Assembly: GCA_963750295.1 (NCBI GenBank)
Contig: CAVVPY010000001.1
Location: 2,356,001 to 2,420,000 of the forward strand
Source of the DNA: CAVVPY01 sp963750295
GTDB taxonomy: Bacteria; Actinomycetota; Actinomycetes; Mycobacteriales; Jatrophihabitantaceae
DNA length: 64,000 bases
Direction of reading: 5' to 3'
Shown here: piece by piece, positions 1 through 9,056 of the stretch
Position numbering within the stretch: the stretch's first letter is position 1
How the letters are laid out: the number at the start of each line of letters is the position of its first letter
The notes under the pieces: generated by a model
Seen by the model: the letters and a program-made list of their open reading frames with translations, nothing else
Databases searched by the model: none
What the model was told of the DNA's origin: nothing
Translations under genes and position numbers: made by a program

Positions 1-294
1 AGCGAGGACGGCGGCGGCCACGCCGCCGACGGCCAGCGCCCGCGGCAGCGCCAACGGCGCGCGGGCCCCTGCCGGCGCCGTGCGCCGACGGGCCAGCTCG
101 TCCGAGACGACCTGCTCGGCACACAGCAGCTGCAGCACCCAGCGCCGGGCATTGCGTCCCTCGGCAGTGGCCTGGCTGGGCAGGCGCGACCCGAACGCGC
201 CGGTGCGCAGCGCCGCCAGCCGCTGGTCGACCTGAGCGACCGTGATCACGTGCGTGCCGACGTAGGCCGCCACCGGTTCGCCGGCCGGTGTCAC
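1..294 (-). CDS. Partial ORF, SurA/PpiC N-terminal-like, coupled to the alpha-mannosidase
   Basis: Only the first 98 codons are inside the window; the gene runs off the left edge. The GTG start at 294 overlaps the TGA stop of the alpha-mannosidase in a GTGA quartet (291-294), so translation is probably coupled and this is the distal gene of the mannan operon. The first 30 residues (AAYVGTHVITVAQVDQRLAA) resemble the opening strand and helix of SurA/PpiC-type N domains. A basic stretch and then an Ala/Val/Leu-rich stretch near residues 85-98 could begin a membrane segment. Function unknown; the family resemblance is weak inference. Confidence 0.6.
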   Translation of the reverse strand, partial: MTPAGEPVAAYVGTHVITVAQVDQRLAALRTGAFGSRLPSQATAEGRNARRWVLQLLCAEQVVSDELARRRTAPAGARAPLALPRALAVGGVAAAVLA

Positions 295-3200
295 GGCCGC
301 ACCGTGAGCAGGACTGGCTCGCTGTAGGTGAGCAGGCCGGCCGCACTCACCTTCACCACCGCCCACCACGACCCGAGCGGCGCGGACGTCCCGGCGGTCA
401 CCGGCAGCGACAGCACGCGCCGCTCGCCCGGCGCCAACTCGGCGCCGGTGTCCCACTGCGGCAGCAGCTCCCAGGTGTGCCAGGGGCTGACGAGTTGCAC
501 GCGGGCCGCGATCGTGGACCGCGCCGCGCTGGCCAGCGTGACGTCGATGCGACCCCGCTCGCCGCGGCGCAGCTCGGCGGCTGCCGCAACGTCGACCGAG
601 AGCTCGCGCTCGCGGGCCGGACCGGTCAGGACGCGCGTGACGTCCTCGAGCACGTCGCCGTCGACCTCGGCCAGCACGCGGATCCACCAGGTCCCGTCGG
701 CGAGCTCGTCGGGCGCGACGAGGCGAACCGGCTGCTCGACCCAGCCGCCCGGATCGATGCTCGCCCTGAACGTGGCGGGCTCGGCCTGCCACCCGGCCGG
801 CACGACCACGCGGACCGGGACGTCACTCGCGGCGTCGCTCCGGTCCGACGCCACCCGTACCGCCAGCTCGAACGGGCCGGTGCCTTCGACGAGCGACGGT
901 TCGCAGTGGACGGCGACGGGCAGGTTCCCCCGCGGCGCCGGTCCGGTGTTGTCGAGCCAGTAGCGGGTGTAGACCGGCTGGTGCGGCTCACCGTGCGCGG
1001 CGAGCTCGACCTGGCCGGTACCGGGCGTCACGTCCAGTCGCAGCGTGCGGATCTGCATCGGCGACAGCTCGACCGGCACCGCCGACCCGGTGAGCGCGGC
1101 GCCCGCCGTGGGGCGTTCGAGCAGATCGAGCCAGGCGGCACCGGTCACGGCGAACGACGGCGTGACGCTCACCGACGCGCTTGCGCCGACCGGCTCGACG
1201 AGGCGGACGGTCAGCGACTCGACCGGGCCCGGTGTGCGGCCCTCGGCCAGCGGGTTGGTCCCGGCCTTGACCGCAGCGACGACCGCACTGCCCTCGACGC
1301 TGCCCTCGACCCGGATGAAGCTGTCCCGCGCCGGCAGCTCCCCGCCGCCGGAGGCCGGCGAGGTGTGCAGGCGGTGATTGAGGTCGCGGCCGCTACGCGC
1401 GAGCCCCGCTGCACGCCAGTCGCCCGATGCAGCGACCACGGCGTAGTCGAAGTGGTGCGTCCAGTGCTGCTGCTGGAAATTCGATCCGTCCGGTGCGGTG
1501 CGCCGGGGCGGGTCGATCCAGACCCCGGACGGCCACCCGGTGCACGAGCGCATCAGCGACAGGTGCAGCGCGCCGGTGGTGTCGACGGCGAAGCCGGGCA
1601 TCCCGGTGTTGAGCACGCCGACGGTGTAGTCGTCCAGCGTCGGGTCGCCGGGCGTCGCGGCGTCGGCACTCTGGCTGACCTCGATGGCCGCGTCAATCAG
1701 ATCGGCCACGACCGCGTCGACCTCGCCGGCGCCGACGACGATCAGCACCGGCAGGTCGAGCGGACCGGTGAGATCGGCGCTCGGCTGCCAGGCAGCACGC
1801 AGCGGGCGCGCGGCGGGCACCCAGACCCGCGCCGTGCCGGTGTCCGCGAGCTGTTTGTCGACCTCGGTCCGGTAGGCCTCGTCCGCCGTGTCCAGCACCT
1901 GCGCGGTGAACGCGTTGTCCTGCGGCCCGCCGATCGCGATGCGCACGTCGGGCAGGTTCGAGTCCACCGCGAGCCGGCCGTAGCGCGGACCCCGACCCAC
2001 CGACGTCGTCGCGGTCACGCCCTGGCCGGCGAGGGCCACGGCGAGCGGGCGCAGCTGCCCGCTCGCATCGAGGTCCGCGGCGACGAGTTCGGCCACGCCT
2101 AGGGCGCGCTCGTGAACGGCGCCGTCGGGCGCGCAGACCCGTACCCGCGCGGTCGAGGACAGGGCGAACCAGTTCAGCGCCGGATTGTCCAGCGTCCACG
2201 GGTGGACGGCCGAGTCCTCGGCGATGAGCGCGAACCCGCGCCCCACGACCGCATTGCCCACGTCGCTCACGGGCAGGGCGCCGGGCACGTCGACCGCCCA
2301 GCGCACGCGCACCAGCTCGTCGACGCCGGCGAACCCGTCCAGCGTGGTTCGGCAGTCCAGCCGGTCAGTCGACGTCCAGAGCGTGATCGTCTGGACGTAG
2401 GTCGCCGAGCCCAGCTGCCCGGTGACCGTGATCCGCTCGCCGAGCGGGCAGGTTTCGCGCCGGACACTGTGGGCCGGCGCGCTCGCCGAGCGCTGCTTGC
2501 GCCCGGTCGGGACGAGATGCCACGGGCCCTCATGGACGACCGGGTGTTCCGGGTACTCCTGCTCGAGCAGCAGTTCGTTGCCGAGCTCGCCGGCGCGCAG
2601 CACGTCCCGGTCGTGGCCCTTGTCGAGCAGGCGGCGGACGCAGCCGCCGCGGTCGGGGTCGACCTCGACGACGTACCGATCAGACTCGATCGACGTGCCC
2701 GGGCCGGCGTCGACCCAGCCGGTCGCAGGCGTCGTGGTGCCGCGTAGCTGCCAGCCGGCCGCGTAGCCGATCGCGGGCGCCTCGGCCACGAAGGTGACCT
2801 CGGCCGAGGCCAGCGACCCGTCTTCGCGCGTGACCGGGTGCTCGACCAGGCAGGGCACGGCCGCGCCGCCCGGTGCGACGACCTCGACGCCCAGCATGCC
2901 CGCTTGGTCGAACTCGACCGGGACGGTGACCCGATCGGCACGATCCCAGCTCGACGGGTTGAACACGGTGACCGGACTGGCGTCCGCGGCCACGGCCGGC
3001 GCGGCAACTGCGGCGGCGAGGTGGTCCAGCGCCGCCTGGCGCACCTCGCGGCCGATCTCGTGCGCGTCGCGCCAGGTGGTGAGCAGGTCGAGATAGACCT
3101 GGTCGGACTCGGACCCCGTGATCGCGTCGTGGTGCGCGCCGAAGACCAGCTGGCGCCACGCCTTGTCGAGCGCCTCGTGCGGGTAGCGCGCCCCGTGCAA

Positions 3201-4511
3201 CGTCGCGAACGAGGCGAACAGCTCCGCGTCGACCAGCCCGCTCTCGGCCGCGCGCTGCGCCTGCTTCGTGTCGATGTAGGAGACGTCCTTGCCGGTGTAG
3301 ACGGGATTCATGTCCCGGGTCTGCGGCGCCGGGCGGCGGCCCGTCCCAGCCAGCTCCTCGTGGACGGCGGCGAAGAACGACCGCGGCGTGGCGCAGCGGA
3401 ACTGCGGCCACGCGTACTTCGCGTTCCAGTGCCGGTGGATCTCGGTCACCCACTTGCTCGGCGGGGTGTAGTCCGTCCCCACCGGGAGCAGGACGTTGCG
3501 GGTCGCGGCCACCCGCTTGAGCAGCAGGAACAGCTCGTACACCGCCTGTTCGGCCCCGGCCAGCGTCGTCCTGGAGTCGATCGTCCAGCCGGCCGAGTAG
3601 TGCGCCGGCATGTAGTGGGTGAGTACCCCGCGTCCGGACGGCGAGATCCACTCGAACTCGGCGGGGAACTGCATCACCGACGGGTCGCCCCAGCCCTGAC
3701 TGGAGTCGTGGGTCGTGAGCATCGGTCCCCACTGGTGATGGGGTCCGCGGGCCCAGGACGAGGACGTCAGCCCGGCGTCGGCGGCCAAGCCCGGGAACTG
3801 CGGGTCGTGGCCGAACACGTCGAGCTGCCAGGCCGTCTGGGGATCGGCGCCGAGCACTGCGCGCTGGAATCCTGCGCCGTACACGAAGTTGCGGGCCGTC
3901 GTCTCGGCCGTGGTCAGGTTGGTGTTGGGCTCGTTGTAGGTCCCGCCGATGATCTCGAGGCGGCCCTCGTCGATGAGCCGGCGCAGGTACGGCCGGTCGC
4001 CGGGACGGGCATCCCAGTACGGCTTCAGGTAGTCGACCTCGGCGAGCACGAAGCAGTAGTCCGGGTCGCGCCGGGCCACCGCGAGATGGGCCTCGACCAG
4101 CGCGAATCCCGTTTGCTGGAAGGCCGACCGGGTGCGCTGCGCCTCCTCCCCCAGCTCGTCCCAGGTCGCGGTGTAGGCCGCCTGCGTGTTCCACCAGACC
4201 GGGTCGTAGTGGAAGTGCGGGATCATCCAGACCGTCCAGCCGGGTTCAGCCACCACGACCTGGACCGGATGCCGCAGGGCGGCGATCGAGACGGTCGCGT
4301 CGACGGTCTGGCCCGGTGCCCGCCCGATCAGTCCGGTCAGCGCTACCTCGACGGTGTTGCTGTCGGCCGCTGCCGAGCCGATCAGCACGCCATCGGCGGA
4401 CACGGTGATGGCCTCGCGTGCCGGCTCGGCCAGCTCGACCCGCAGCACCTGCGCCGGTCCCGCGTCGGTCGGCAGGAAGAGTTCGGTCGCTACCACGGAC
4501 GTGATCTGCAT
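291..4511 (-). CDS. Glycoside hydrolase family 38 alpha-mannosidase
   Basis: Exo-acting alpha-mannosidase, predicted to remove mannose from imported manno-oligosaccharides. The 1406-residue protein has no signal peptide, so it is probably cytoplasmic. GH38 features are visible: a PHFHYDPVWW substrate-site motif near residue 97, a QLDVFGHDPQFP segment near 227 in the position of the catalytic Asp, and a HHDAITGSESDQ motif near 465. A Gly/Pro-rich beta domain follows, and the last 200 residues look like NEW3-type Ig-fold modules. It is longer than the roughly 1000 residues typical of the family because of these C-terminal domains. The start lies 15 bp after the upstream permease. Family assignment is strong; exact linkage specificity is not visible. 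Confidence 0.93.
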   Translation of the reverse strand: MQITSVVATELFLPTDAGPAQVLRVELAEPAREAITVSADGVLIGSAAADSNTVEVALTGLIGRAPGQTVDATVSIAALRHPVQVVVAEPGWTVWMIPHFHYDPVWWNTQAAYTATWDELGEEAQRTRSAFQQTGFALVEAHLAVARRDPDYCFVLAEVDYLKPYWDARPGDRPYLRRLIDEGRLEIIGGTYNEPNTNLTTAETTARNFVYGAGFQRAVLGADPQTAWQLDVFGHDPQFPGLAADAGLTSSSWARGPHHQWGPMLTTHDSSQGWGDPSVMQFPAEFEWISPSGRGVLTHYMPAHYSAGWTIDSRTTLAGAEQAVYELFLLLKRVAATRNVLLPVGTDYTPPSKWVTEIHRHWNAKYAWPQFRCATPRSFFAAVHEELAGTGRRPAPQTRDMNPVYTGKDVSYIDTKQAQRAAESGLVDAELFASFATLHGARYPHEALDKAWRQLVFGAHHDAITGSESDQVYLDLLTTWRDAHEIGREVRQAALDHLAAAVAAPAVAADASPVTVFNPSSWDRADRVTVPVEFDQAGMLGVEVVAPGGAAVPCLVEHPVTREDGSLASAEVTFVAEAPAIGYAAGWQLRGTTTPATGWVDAGPGTSIESDRYVVEVDPDRGGCVRRLLDKGHDRDVLRAGELGNELLLEQEYPEHPVVHEGPWHLVPTGRKQRSASAPAHSVRRETCPLGERITVTGQLGSATYVQTITLWTSTDRLDCRTTLDGFAGVDELVRVRWAVDVPGALPVSDVGNAVVGRGFALIAEDSAVHPWTLDNPALNWFALSSTARVRVCAPDGAVHERALGVAELVAADLDASGQLRPLAVALAGQGVTATTSVGRGPRYGRLAVDSNLPDVRIAIGGPQDNAFTAQVLDTADEAYRTEVDKQLADTGTARVWVPAARPLRAAWQPSADLTGPLDLPVLIVVGAGEVDAVVADLIDAAIEVSQSADAATPGDPTLDDYTVGVLNTGMPGFAVDTTGALHLSLMRSCTGWPSGVWIDPPRRTAPDGSNFQQQHWTHHFDYAVVAASGDWRAAGLARSGRDLNHRLHTSPASGGGELPARDSFIRVEGSVEGSAVVAAVKAGTNPLAEGRTPGPVESLTVRLVEPVGASASVSVTPSFAVTGAAWLDLLERPTAGAALTGSAVPVELSPMQIRTLRLDVTPGTGQVELAAHGEPHQPVYTRYWLDNTGPAPRGNLPVAVHCEPSLVEGTGPFELAVRVASDRSDAASDVPVRVVVPAGWQAEPATFRASIDPGGWVEQPVRLVAPDELADGTWWIRVLAEVDGDVLEDVTRVLTGPARERELSVDVAAAAELRRGERGRIDVTLASAARSTIAARVQLVSPWHTWELLPQWDTGAELAPGERRVLSLPVTAGTSAPLGSWWAVVKVSAAGLLTYSEPVLLTVRP

Positions 4512-4526
4512 GTGCAGCCTTTCGGT

Positions 4527-5396
4527 TCAGCCCTTGACCCCGCCGGCGAAATTGAACGCGCCACCCAGGTACTTCGACAGCACGCCGTAGAGGCCGACGA
4601 TGGGCAGCGTGTAGAGGATCGAGAACGCCGCAAGCTGGCCGTATGCGACTGCTCCGTACTGCGAGAAGAACGTGTAGATGCTCACCGAGGCCGGCTGCTT
4701 GTCCGGGCTCAGCAGCAGGATGAACGGGATGAAGAAGTCGCCCCACTGGGTGACGAAGACGAAGATGCTGACCACGGCCACGCCGGGCGCCATGAGCGGC
4801 AGCACGATGCGGCGCAGCGCCTGGAACCATCCGGCCCCGTCCGTCCAGGCTGCTTCCTCCAGCGTGACCGGGACGCCGTCCATGAAGTTCTTCATCATCC
4901 AGATCGCGAACGGCAGCGAGGACGCCGACATGAACAGCACCGTGCCGGTCATCGAGTCGGTCATGTTGAAGTGGGCGAACATCGAGTAGACCGGCACCAT
5001 GATCGCGGTGATGGGCAGCCCGGTCGAGAACACGATCGTGTAGAGGAACAGCTTGCGAAAGCGCATCTGGTAGCGCGAGAGCGGGTATGCGGCGAGCGAC
5101 GCGCAGATCACCGTGACGACAGTCGTGGCGCCGGCGAGCACCAGCGAATTGCGCAGCGGGATCCACAGCGTCTCGGCCGTCATGACCGCGCGGAAGTTGT
5201 CCAGCGTGTAGCTGCCGCCGAAGTCGACCGACAGCGCGGAGTCCCGGTGCACTGCGCCGAGGAACAGCCAGAGCATCGGCGCGACAAAGGCGAGGACGAC
5301 CAGCAGCAGGGCGAGCCGCGCCAGCAGCCGCGACACGTCCATGCGCGGCGAGGTGATCGCGAAGGACCGCCTGATCCGGACGGTTGCGGTCGTCAT
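4527..5396 (-). CDS. Carbohydrate ABC transporter permease (MalG-type)
   Basis: Inner-membrane subunit of a CUT1 sugar importer, 289 residues with six predicted membrane segments. The cytoplasmic coupling loop (EAA motif) reads EEAAWTDGAGWFQALRRIVLP near residue 185, as in MalG-type permeases. The frame stays open further upstream, but ATG at 5396 is the right start: it overlaps the stop of the preceding permease (ATGA, 5393-5396) and gives a normal N-terminus with one cytoplasmic leader and TM1. It works with the permease encoded just upstream and the lipoprotein at 6328-7677. No ATPase gene is present, which is usual in actinobacterial CUT1 operons served by a shared MsiK-type ATPase. Confidence 0.93.
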   Translation of the reverse strand: MTTATVRIRRSFAITSPRMDVSRLLARLALLLVVLAFVAPMLWLFLGAVHRDSALSVDFGGSYTLDNFRAVMTAETLWIPLRNSLVLAGATTVVTVICASLAAYPLSRYQMRFRKLFLYTIVFSTGLPITAIMVPVYSMFAHFNMTDSMTGTVLFMSASSLPFAIWMMKNFMDGVPVTLEEAAWTDGAGWFQALRRIVLPLMAPGVAVVSIFVFVTQWGDFFIPFILLLSPDKQPASVSIYTFFSQYGAVAYGQLAAFSILYTLPIVGLYGVLSKYLGGAFNFAGGVKG

Positions 5397-6328
5397 CGCT
5401 CGTCCACCTTCACGAAGCGCAGGTAGACCAGCGAGAAGAGCGCGCCGAGCACGAGCAGGACGAGCGCCATCGCGGTCCCGTACCCCAGGTTGTAGAACTT
5501 GAAGGCCTGCTCGTACATGTAGAGCGGCGTGGTCTGGCTCTTCGTGCCCGGTCCGCCACCGGTCAACACGTAGATCGTCGTGAACACGGCCAGCGTCTGC
5601 AGCGTGATCAGCATGAGATTGGTCATGACCGATCGGCGGATCATCGGCAGCGTCACGTACCAGAAGCGCCGCCAGCCGCCGGCGCCGTCGATCGATGCCG
5701 CCTCCTCGATCTCGGGCGGGATGTCCGACAGCGCAGCCGAATACACCATCATCGAGAACGCCGTCCCCCGCCACACGTTCGCGAGGATGATCGCGAACAT
5801 CGGCGCGCTGTACAGCCAGTTCTGCGTCACACCGAGGGAGTCCAGCCACGAGTTCAACGAGCCGTCGCGGTTGAGGTAGGCGTACCAGCAGAACGCCGCG
5901 ACGATCTCGGGCATCACCCACGCGCCGACCACGACGAGGGACACGCCGGCTTGGACGAAGCGCCCGCGCTGGCGCAGCAACATGGCGATGACCAGCCCGA
6001 GAATGTTCTGCCCGATGACCGCTGATCCGACGACGAACACGACGGTGAGCACGAGCGACTGCAGGAACGTCGGGTCGTCGAGCATCCGCCGGAAGTTGTC
6101 CAGGCCGATGAAGCGCGGGTGCTGCGCGCCGGTGCCGGACAGCGACTGATCGGTGAACGCGGTGTAGCAACTCCACATCACCGGGCCGGCGAAGAACAAC
6201 AGCAGGAGCAGAACCGCCGGGACCAGCGGGCCGAGCCGGCGTGCAGCAGCGCCGCCTGGCCGGCTGCGTCCGCGCCGTGGTGGTGCCGGCGCTGCCGGCG
6301 GTAATCCGGTGAGTGTGGTCGAAGCCAT
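5393..6328 (-). CDS. Carbohydrate ABC transporter permease (MalF-type)
   Basis: Second membrane subunit of the sugar importer, about 311 residues and six membrane segments. The EAA coupling loop is EIEEAASIDGAGGWRRFWYV near residue 210, followed by LPMIRRSV. The N-terminal 30 residues are Pro/Arg-rich and cytoplasmic. The ATG at 6328 shares one base with the TGA of the binding-protein gene (TGATG); a TTG one codon earlier is also possible. The tight overlaps on both sides indicate a single translationally coupled operon. The substrate is inferred from the flanking GH38 and GH76 genes to be manno-oligosaccharides. Confidence 0.93.
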   Translation of the reverse strand: MASTTLTGLPPAAPAPPRRGRSRPGGAAARRLGPLVPAVLLLLLFFAGPVMWSCYTAFTDQSLSGTGAQHPRFIGLDNFRRMLDDPTFLQSLVLTVVFVVGSAVIGQNILGLVIAMLLRQRGRFVQAGVSLVVVGAWVMPEIVAAFCWYAYLNRDGSLNSWLDSLGVTQNWLYSAPMFAIILANVWRGTAFSMMVYSAALSDIPPEIEEAASIDGAGGWRRFWYVTLPMIRRSVMTNLMLITLQTLAVFTTIYVLTGGGPGTKSQTTPLYMYEQAFKFYNLGYGTAMALVLLVLGALFSLVYLRFVKVDER

Positions 6329-7677
6329 CAACCCGTGGTCTTGTCGGCGCCCACCGCGCTCTTGACCGTGTCGGCAAAGCGGTTCATCGCATCATCGACC
6401 GAGATCTGCCCGGTCATGACGCCCTCCATCGCCTGCTGGATCGCGTCCGAGACCTGCGGGTAGTCGGAGTAGGCCGGCCGGAAGTGGGTGTACTGCACCA
6501 GGCTGGTGAAGAACGGCGTGAACGGGTCGCTGCCCGTGTAGGCCGGATCGCTCGCCACGTCCTTGCGCTCGGCGATCTGGCTCGCTGCGTTGTCGTAGCT
6601 AAGCGAGTTCTCGCGGTTCAGAGCGAGCGCGATGAAGTCCCACGCGGCATCCTTGTTGCCCGACCGGGCCCCGACGGACAGCAACCAGCCGCCGGACATG
6701 CTGGTCTTCCCGGGTGCGGACCCGTCCTCGGTCGGCATCGCCGCGGTGCCCAGCACGCTGCTGTACTCCGGCCAGGGCTTGCTCCCGGTCTTCTTCCAGG
6801 TGCCGGTCAGCCACGATCCGTCCAAATCGATCGCGAGCTTGCCCTGCGGCATCAACTGGGTGCTGACCTTGGTGCCCCACTGCGGGTCGAGTTCGTCCTG
6901 CGGATCGGGACCGAGCTTTTCCTGGAACACGGTGTGCAGGAAGTTCATCGCGGACGTCATGCCCGCACTCGACACGATCCACTTCTTCGACGAGTCGTCG
7001 TAGAGCGTGTCCTTGGTGCCATACAGCAGCATCTCGAGGCCCTGCATCGTCGCGCCCTCGCCGGCTGATTTCGCCGAGTAGATGTTGAACGGCACCACAC
7101 CCGGCACCTTTTGCTTGATGGTTCGCGCGGCCGAGAGGATGTCGTCCCAGGTCTTCGGTTGCCAGTCGGCCGGAAGGCCTGCCTTCGCGAACACCTGCTT
7201 GTTGTAGTACAGCCCGCGGGTGTCGGTGCCCATGGGCACGCCGTAGGTCTTTCCGTCCGCGCCCTTGCCCGCGGTCTTGGACGAGTCGGTGAACTGGCTC
7301 CAGTCCTTCCACTTCGACAAGTACCCGTCGATCGGCGCGAGATACCCGGCACTGATGTCGGAATTGACGAGGAAGGTGTCCTCGTAGAGCACGTCCGGCG
7401 CCGTCGACGCCGACCGGCTCATCAGGTTCAGCTTGGTGTAATAGCTGTTCTCGTCGGCCTGGATCGGCTGGAGCTCCACCTTCATCCCGGGGTGCGCGGC
7501 CTCGTATTCGTCCTTGACCTTGTGCATGTGCGCGTCCATCTGGGTGAATGCGCCGAACTTCTGGTAGGCGATCTTGAGCGTCTTGCCGTCGCCGCTTCCC
7601 GAACCGCTCGAACACGCCGGCAGCACGGCGAGCACGGCGACGGCGGTTACCGCCGACAGGATCCTGCGTCGAGACAT
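6328..7677 (-). CDS. Extracellular sugar-binding lipoprotein of ABC importer
   Basis: Substrate-binding protein of the CUT1 importer, 449 residues. The N-terminus is a lipoprotein signal: MSRRR, a hydrophobic core, and lipobox LPAC with the modified Cys near residue 22, followed by a Ser/Gly-rich linker. The mature part has the periplasmic-binding-protein family 1 layout, with AYQKFG near the start and GVPMGTDTRGLYYNKQ in the N-lobe. A GGAAGGG ribosome site precedes ATG 7677. It probably captures mannan fragments released by the GH76 enzyme encoded 40 bp upstream and passes them to the two permeases. Confidence 0.92.
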   Translation of the reverse strand: MSRRRILSAVTAVAVLAVLPACSSGSGSGDGKTLKIAYQKFGAFTQMDAHMHKVKDEYEAAHPGMKVELQPIQADENSYYTKLNLMSRSASTAPDVLYEDTFLVNSDISAGYLAPIDGYLSKWKDWSQFTDSSKTAGKGADGKTYGVPMGTDTRGLYYNKQVFAKAGLPADWQPKTWDDILSAARTIKQKVPGVVPFNIYSAKSAGEGATMQGLEMLLYGTKDTLYDDSSKKWIVSSAGMTSAMNFLHTVFQEKLGPDPQDELDPQWGTKVSTQLMPQGKLAIDLDGSWLTGTWKKTGSKPWPEYSSVLGTAAMPTEDGSAPGKTSMSGGWLLSVGARSGNKDAAWDFIALALNRENSLSYDNAASQIAERKDVASDPAYTGSDPFTPFFTSLVQYTHFRPAYSDYPQVSDAIQQAMEGVMTGQISVDDAMNRFADTVKSAVGADKTTG

Positions 7678-7717
7678 GGGTTATCCCTTCCGGTCCAGCA
7701 CGTGGTGACGGTGACGG

Positions 7718-8890
7718 TCAATAGAGGCGGCGGTAGTCGGCGCGCGACCAGGCCAGCACGGCGTAGAGCTGGGTCATCGCGGCCTGCTCGATCAACTGGG
7801 TGTGCGCATCGCCGGTGCGGAAGTGGAACAGGCCGGTCGCCGGGTCGCGGTGCATGGTCCACATCCGCTCGGCGTAGGCACCCATCGCCCGCCGGTACCG
7901 AGGGTCGTGTGTCACGGATTGAAGCAGGAGCAGGTTCTTGAACCAGATCGAGTTGAAGTACGGCGGTTGCGCATCAAGTCGGTCGCCGCCGAAGTAGTGC
8001 AGGCCGGCCGTAGCGATGCGCTCGGCCTCGCGCAGGTAGCGCGGCTGCCCGGTGACCTCGTACAGCAGCACGTTTACGCCGACCGGCACGCCCTGGTTGT
8101 AGGTCCAGAACGTCTTCTCGATCGTGCCCTGCAGATCGACGTGATCCCAGTACAACCCGTCGGGCGACTGGAGGTGGGTGTTCGTCCACTCGTACATCCG
8201 CATCGCCCAGCGCAGATAGCTGCGATCGCCGGTGACCTGGTAGAGCCGAAGCCCCAGTTCAGCACCGGGCATGTTCGACACGGTGTTGCGGTCGTTGCTC
8301 CAGTTCGCTTGCGTCCAGAACACGCCGCCGGGGTCGGGATGGGCCGGGTCGCGGTCCCATCCCGACACCACCAACGCGAAGATCCGCGCGGCCTGCCGCA
8401 GCGAGCGTCGATCGTGGAAGAACAACCAGTGTTGGACGTCCTGCAGGCCGACCCATTCGTTGTCGTCGTAGAAGAAGTCGCCACCGGTGCCGTACGGCGG
8501 CTCGACACCGGAGGCGAATCCCGGCCGGCCGGTCGTGCCTGCCGTGCTCCAGTACAACACTTGCGCGGCGTCGTTCTGCCGCAACTCGGGCCGGTGCTGC
8601 CTGCCGAGCCTTCCTGGCATCCCGGCCAGGTCGAGTGCAGCGACGTGTGCCTGCGAGAAGGGCCACTCGTAGCTGTAGGCGTTGTCGCCGGGCTCGACCG
8701 GGTACTGCTCGTGATACAGCCCGTGACCGGCCGCGAAGAACTGCTCGAGCGCGCTGTAGCTCGCTGCGGCTCGGTCGACGGCTGTCTGCGCGGGCCGCCC
8801 CGAGGGTGGCGGAGCGGCCGCTGCGGTCGTGACCGAGAGTGCGGTCGCGAGCACGGCCGCAGCGCTGGCAATCGTTCGGCGCAACTGCAC
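7718..8890 (-). CDS. Secreted glycoside hydrolase family 76 (alpha-1,6-mannanase)
   Basis: Predicted secreted endo-alpha-1,6-mannanase acting on yeast or fungal mannan. GH76 hallmarks are an (alpha/alpha)6-barrel pattern, the GGDFFYDDNEWVGL segment holding the paired catalytic Asp residues near residue 140, and SPDGLYWDHVD further on. With GTG 8890 the protein is 390 residues and opens with a clean Sec signal (MQLRRT, Ala/Val core, AAAA-APPP cleavage region). A GAGAGG ribosome site lies 9 bases upstream. A longer frame from 8926 would put an extra basic leader before the signal and lacks a ribosome site. It is the first gene of the mannan operon, facing the LacI gene. Confidence 0.9.
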   Translation of the reverse strand: MQLRRTIASAAAVLATALSVTTAAAAPPPSGRPAQTAVDRAAASYSALEQFFAAGHGLYHEQYPVEPGDNAYSYEWPFSQAHVAALDLAGMPGRLGRQHRPELRQNDAAQVLYWSTAGTTGRPGFASGVEPPYGTGGDFFYDDNEWVGLQDVQHWLFFHDRRSLRQAARIFALVVSGWDRDPAHPDPGGVFWTQANWSNDRNTVSNMPGAELGLRLYQVTGDRSYLRWAMRMYEWTNTHLQSPDGLYWDHVDLQGTIEKTFWTYNQGVPVGVNVLLYEVTGQPRYLREAERIATAGLHYFGGDRLDAQPPYFNSIWFKNLLLLQSVTHDPRYRRAMGAYAERMWTMHRDPATGLFHFRTGDAHTQLIEQAAMTQLYAVLAWSRADYRRLY

Positions 8891-8927
8891 TGGCACTCGC
8901 CTCTCGGGGCTAGGACGGTAGGCCAAT

Positions 8928-8954
8928 TTGGAAACGTATCTAATTGGAAACGTA
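8928..8954. promoter_or_regulatory. Two direct repeats TTGGAAACGTA, probable LacI-family operator
   Basis: The 11-mer TTGGAAACGTA occurs at 8928-8938 and again at 8944-8954, 16 bp apart, between the divergent GH76 and LacI genes. The GGAAACGT core resembles half of the GGAAACGTTTCC-type sites bound by many LacI-family sugar regulators. On the minus strand a TTGACG lies just upstream, so the repeats would cover the promoter core of the mannan operon. Binding by the adjacent LacI protein is inferred. Confidence 0.6.
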
Positions 8955-9056
8955 ACCAGACGTGGTACGAATCGTCAACAACTACTTATTTCAGGCGTCC
9001 GGATGACGCCGATTGCACGATCACAACTGCGTCGAGTGCAGGGACGGGCAGACTAG

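Noticed and set aside
288..2102. A 604-codon open frame on the plus strand opposite the alpha-mannosidase
   Set aside because: It is antisense to a confident GH38 gene, Arg/Gly/Asp-rich in the manner of GC-rich shadow frames, and shows no family motif. The 862-codon frame at 2838-5426 is rejected for the same reason.
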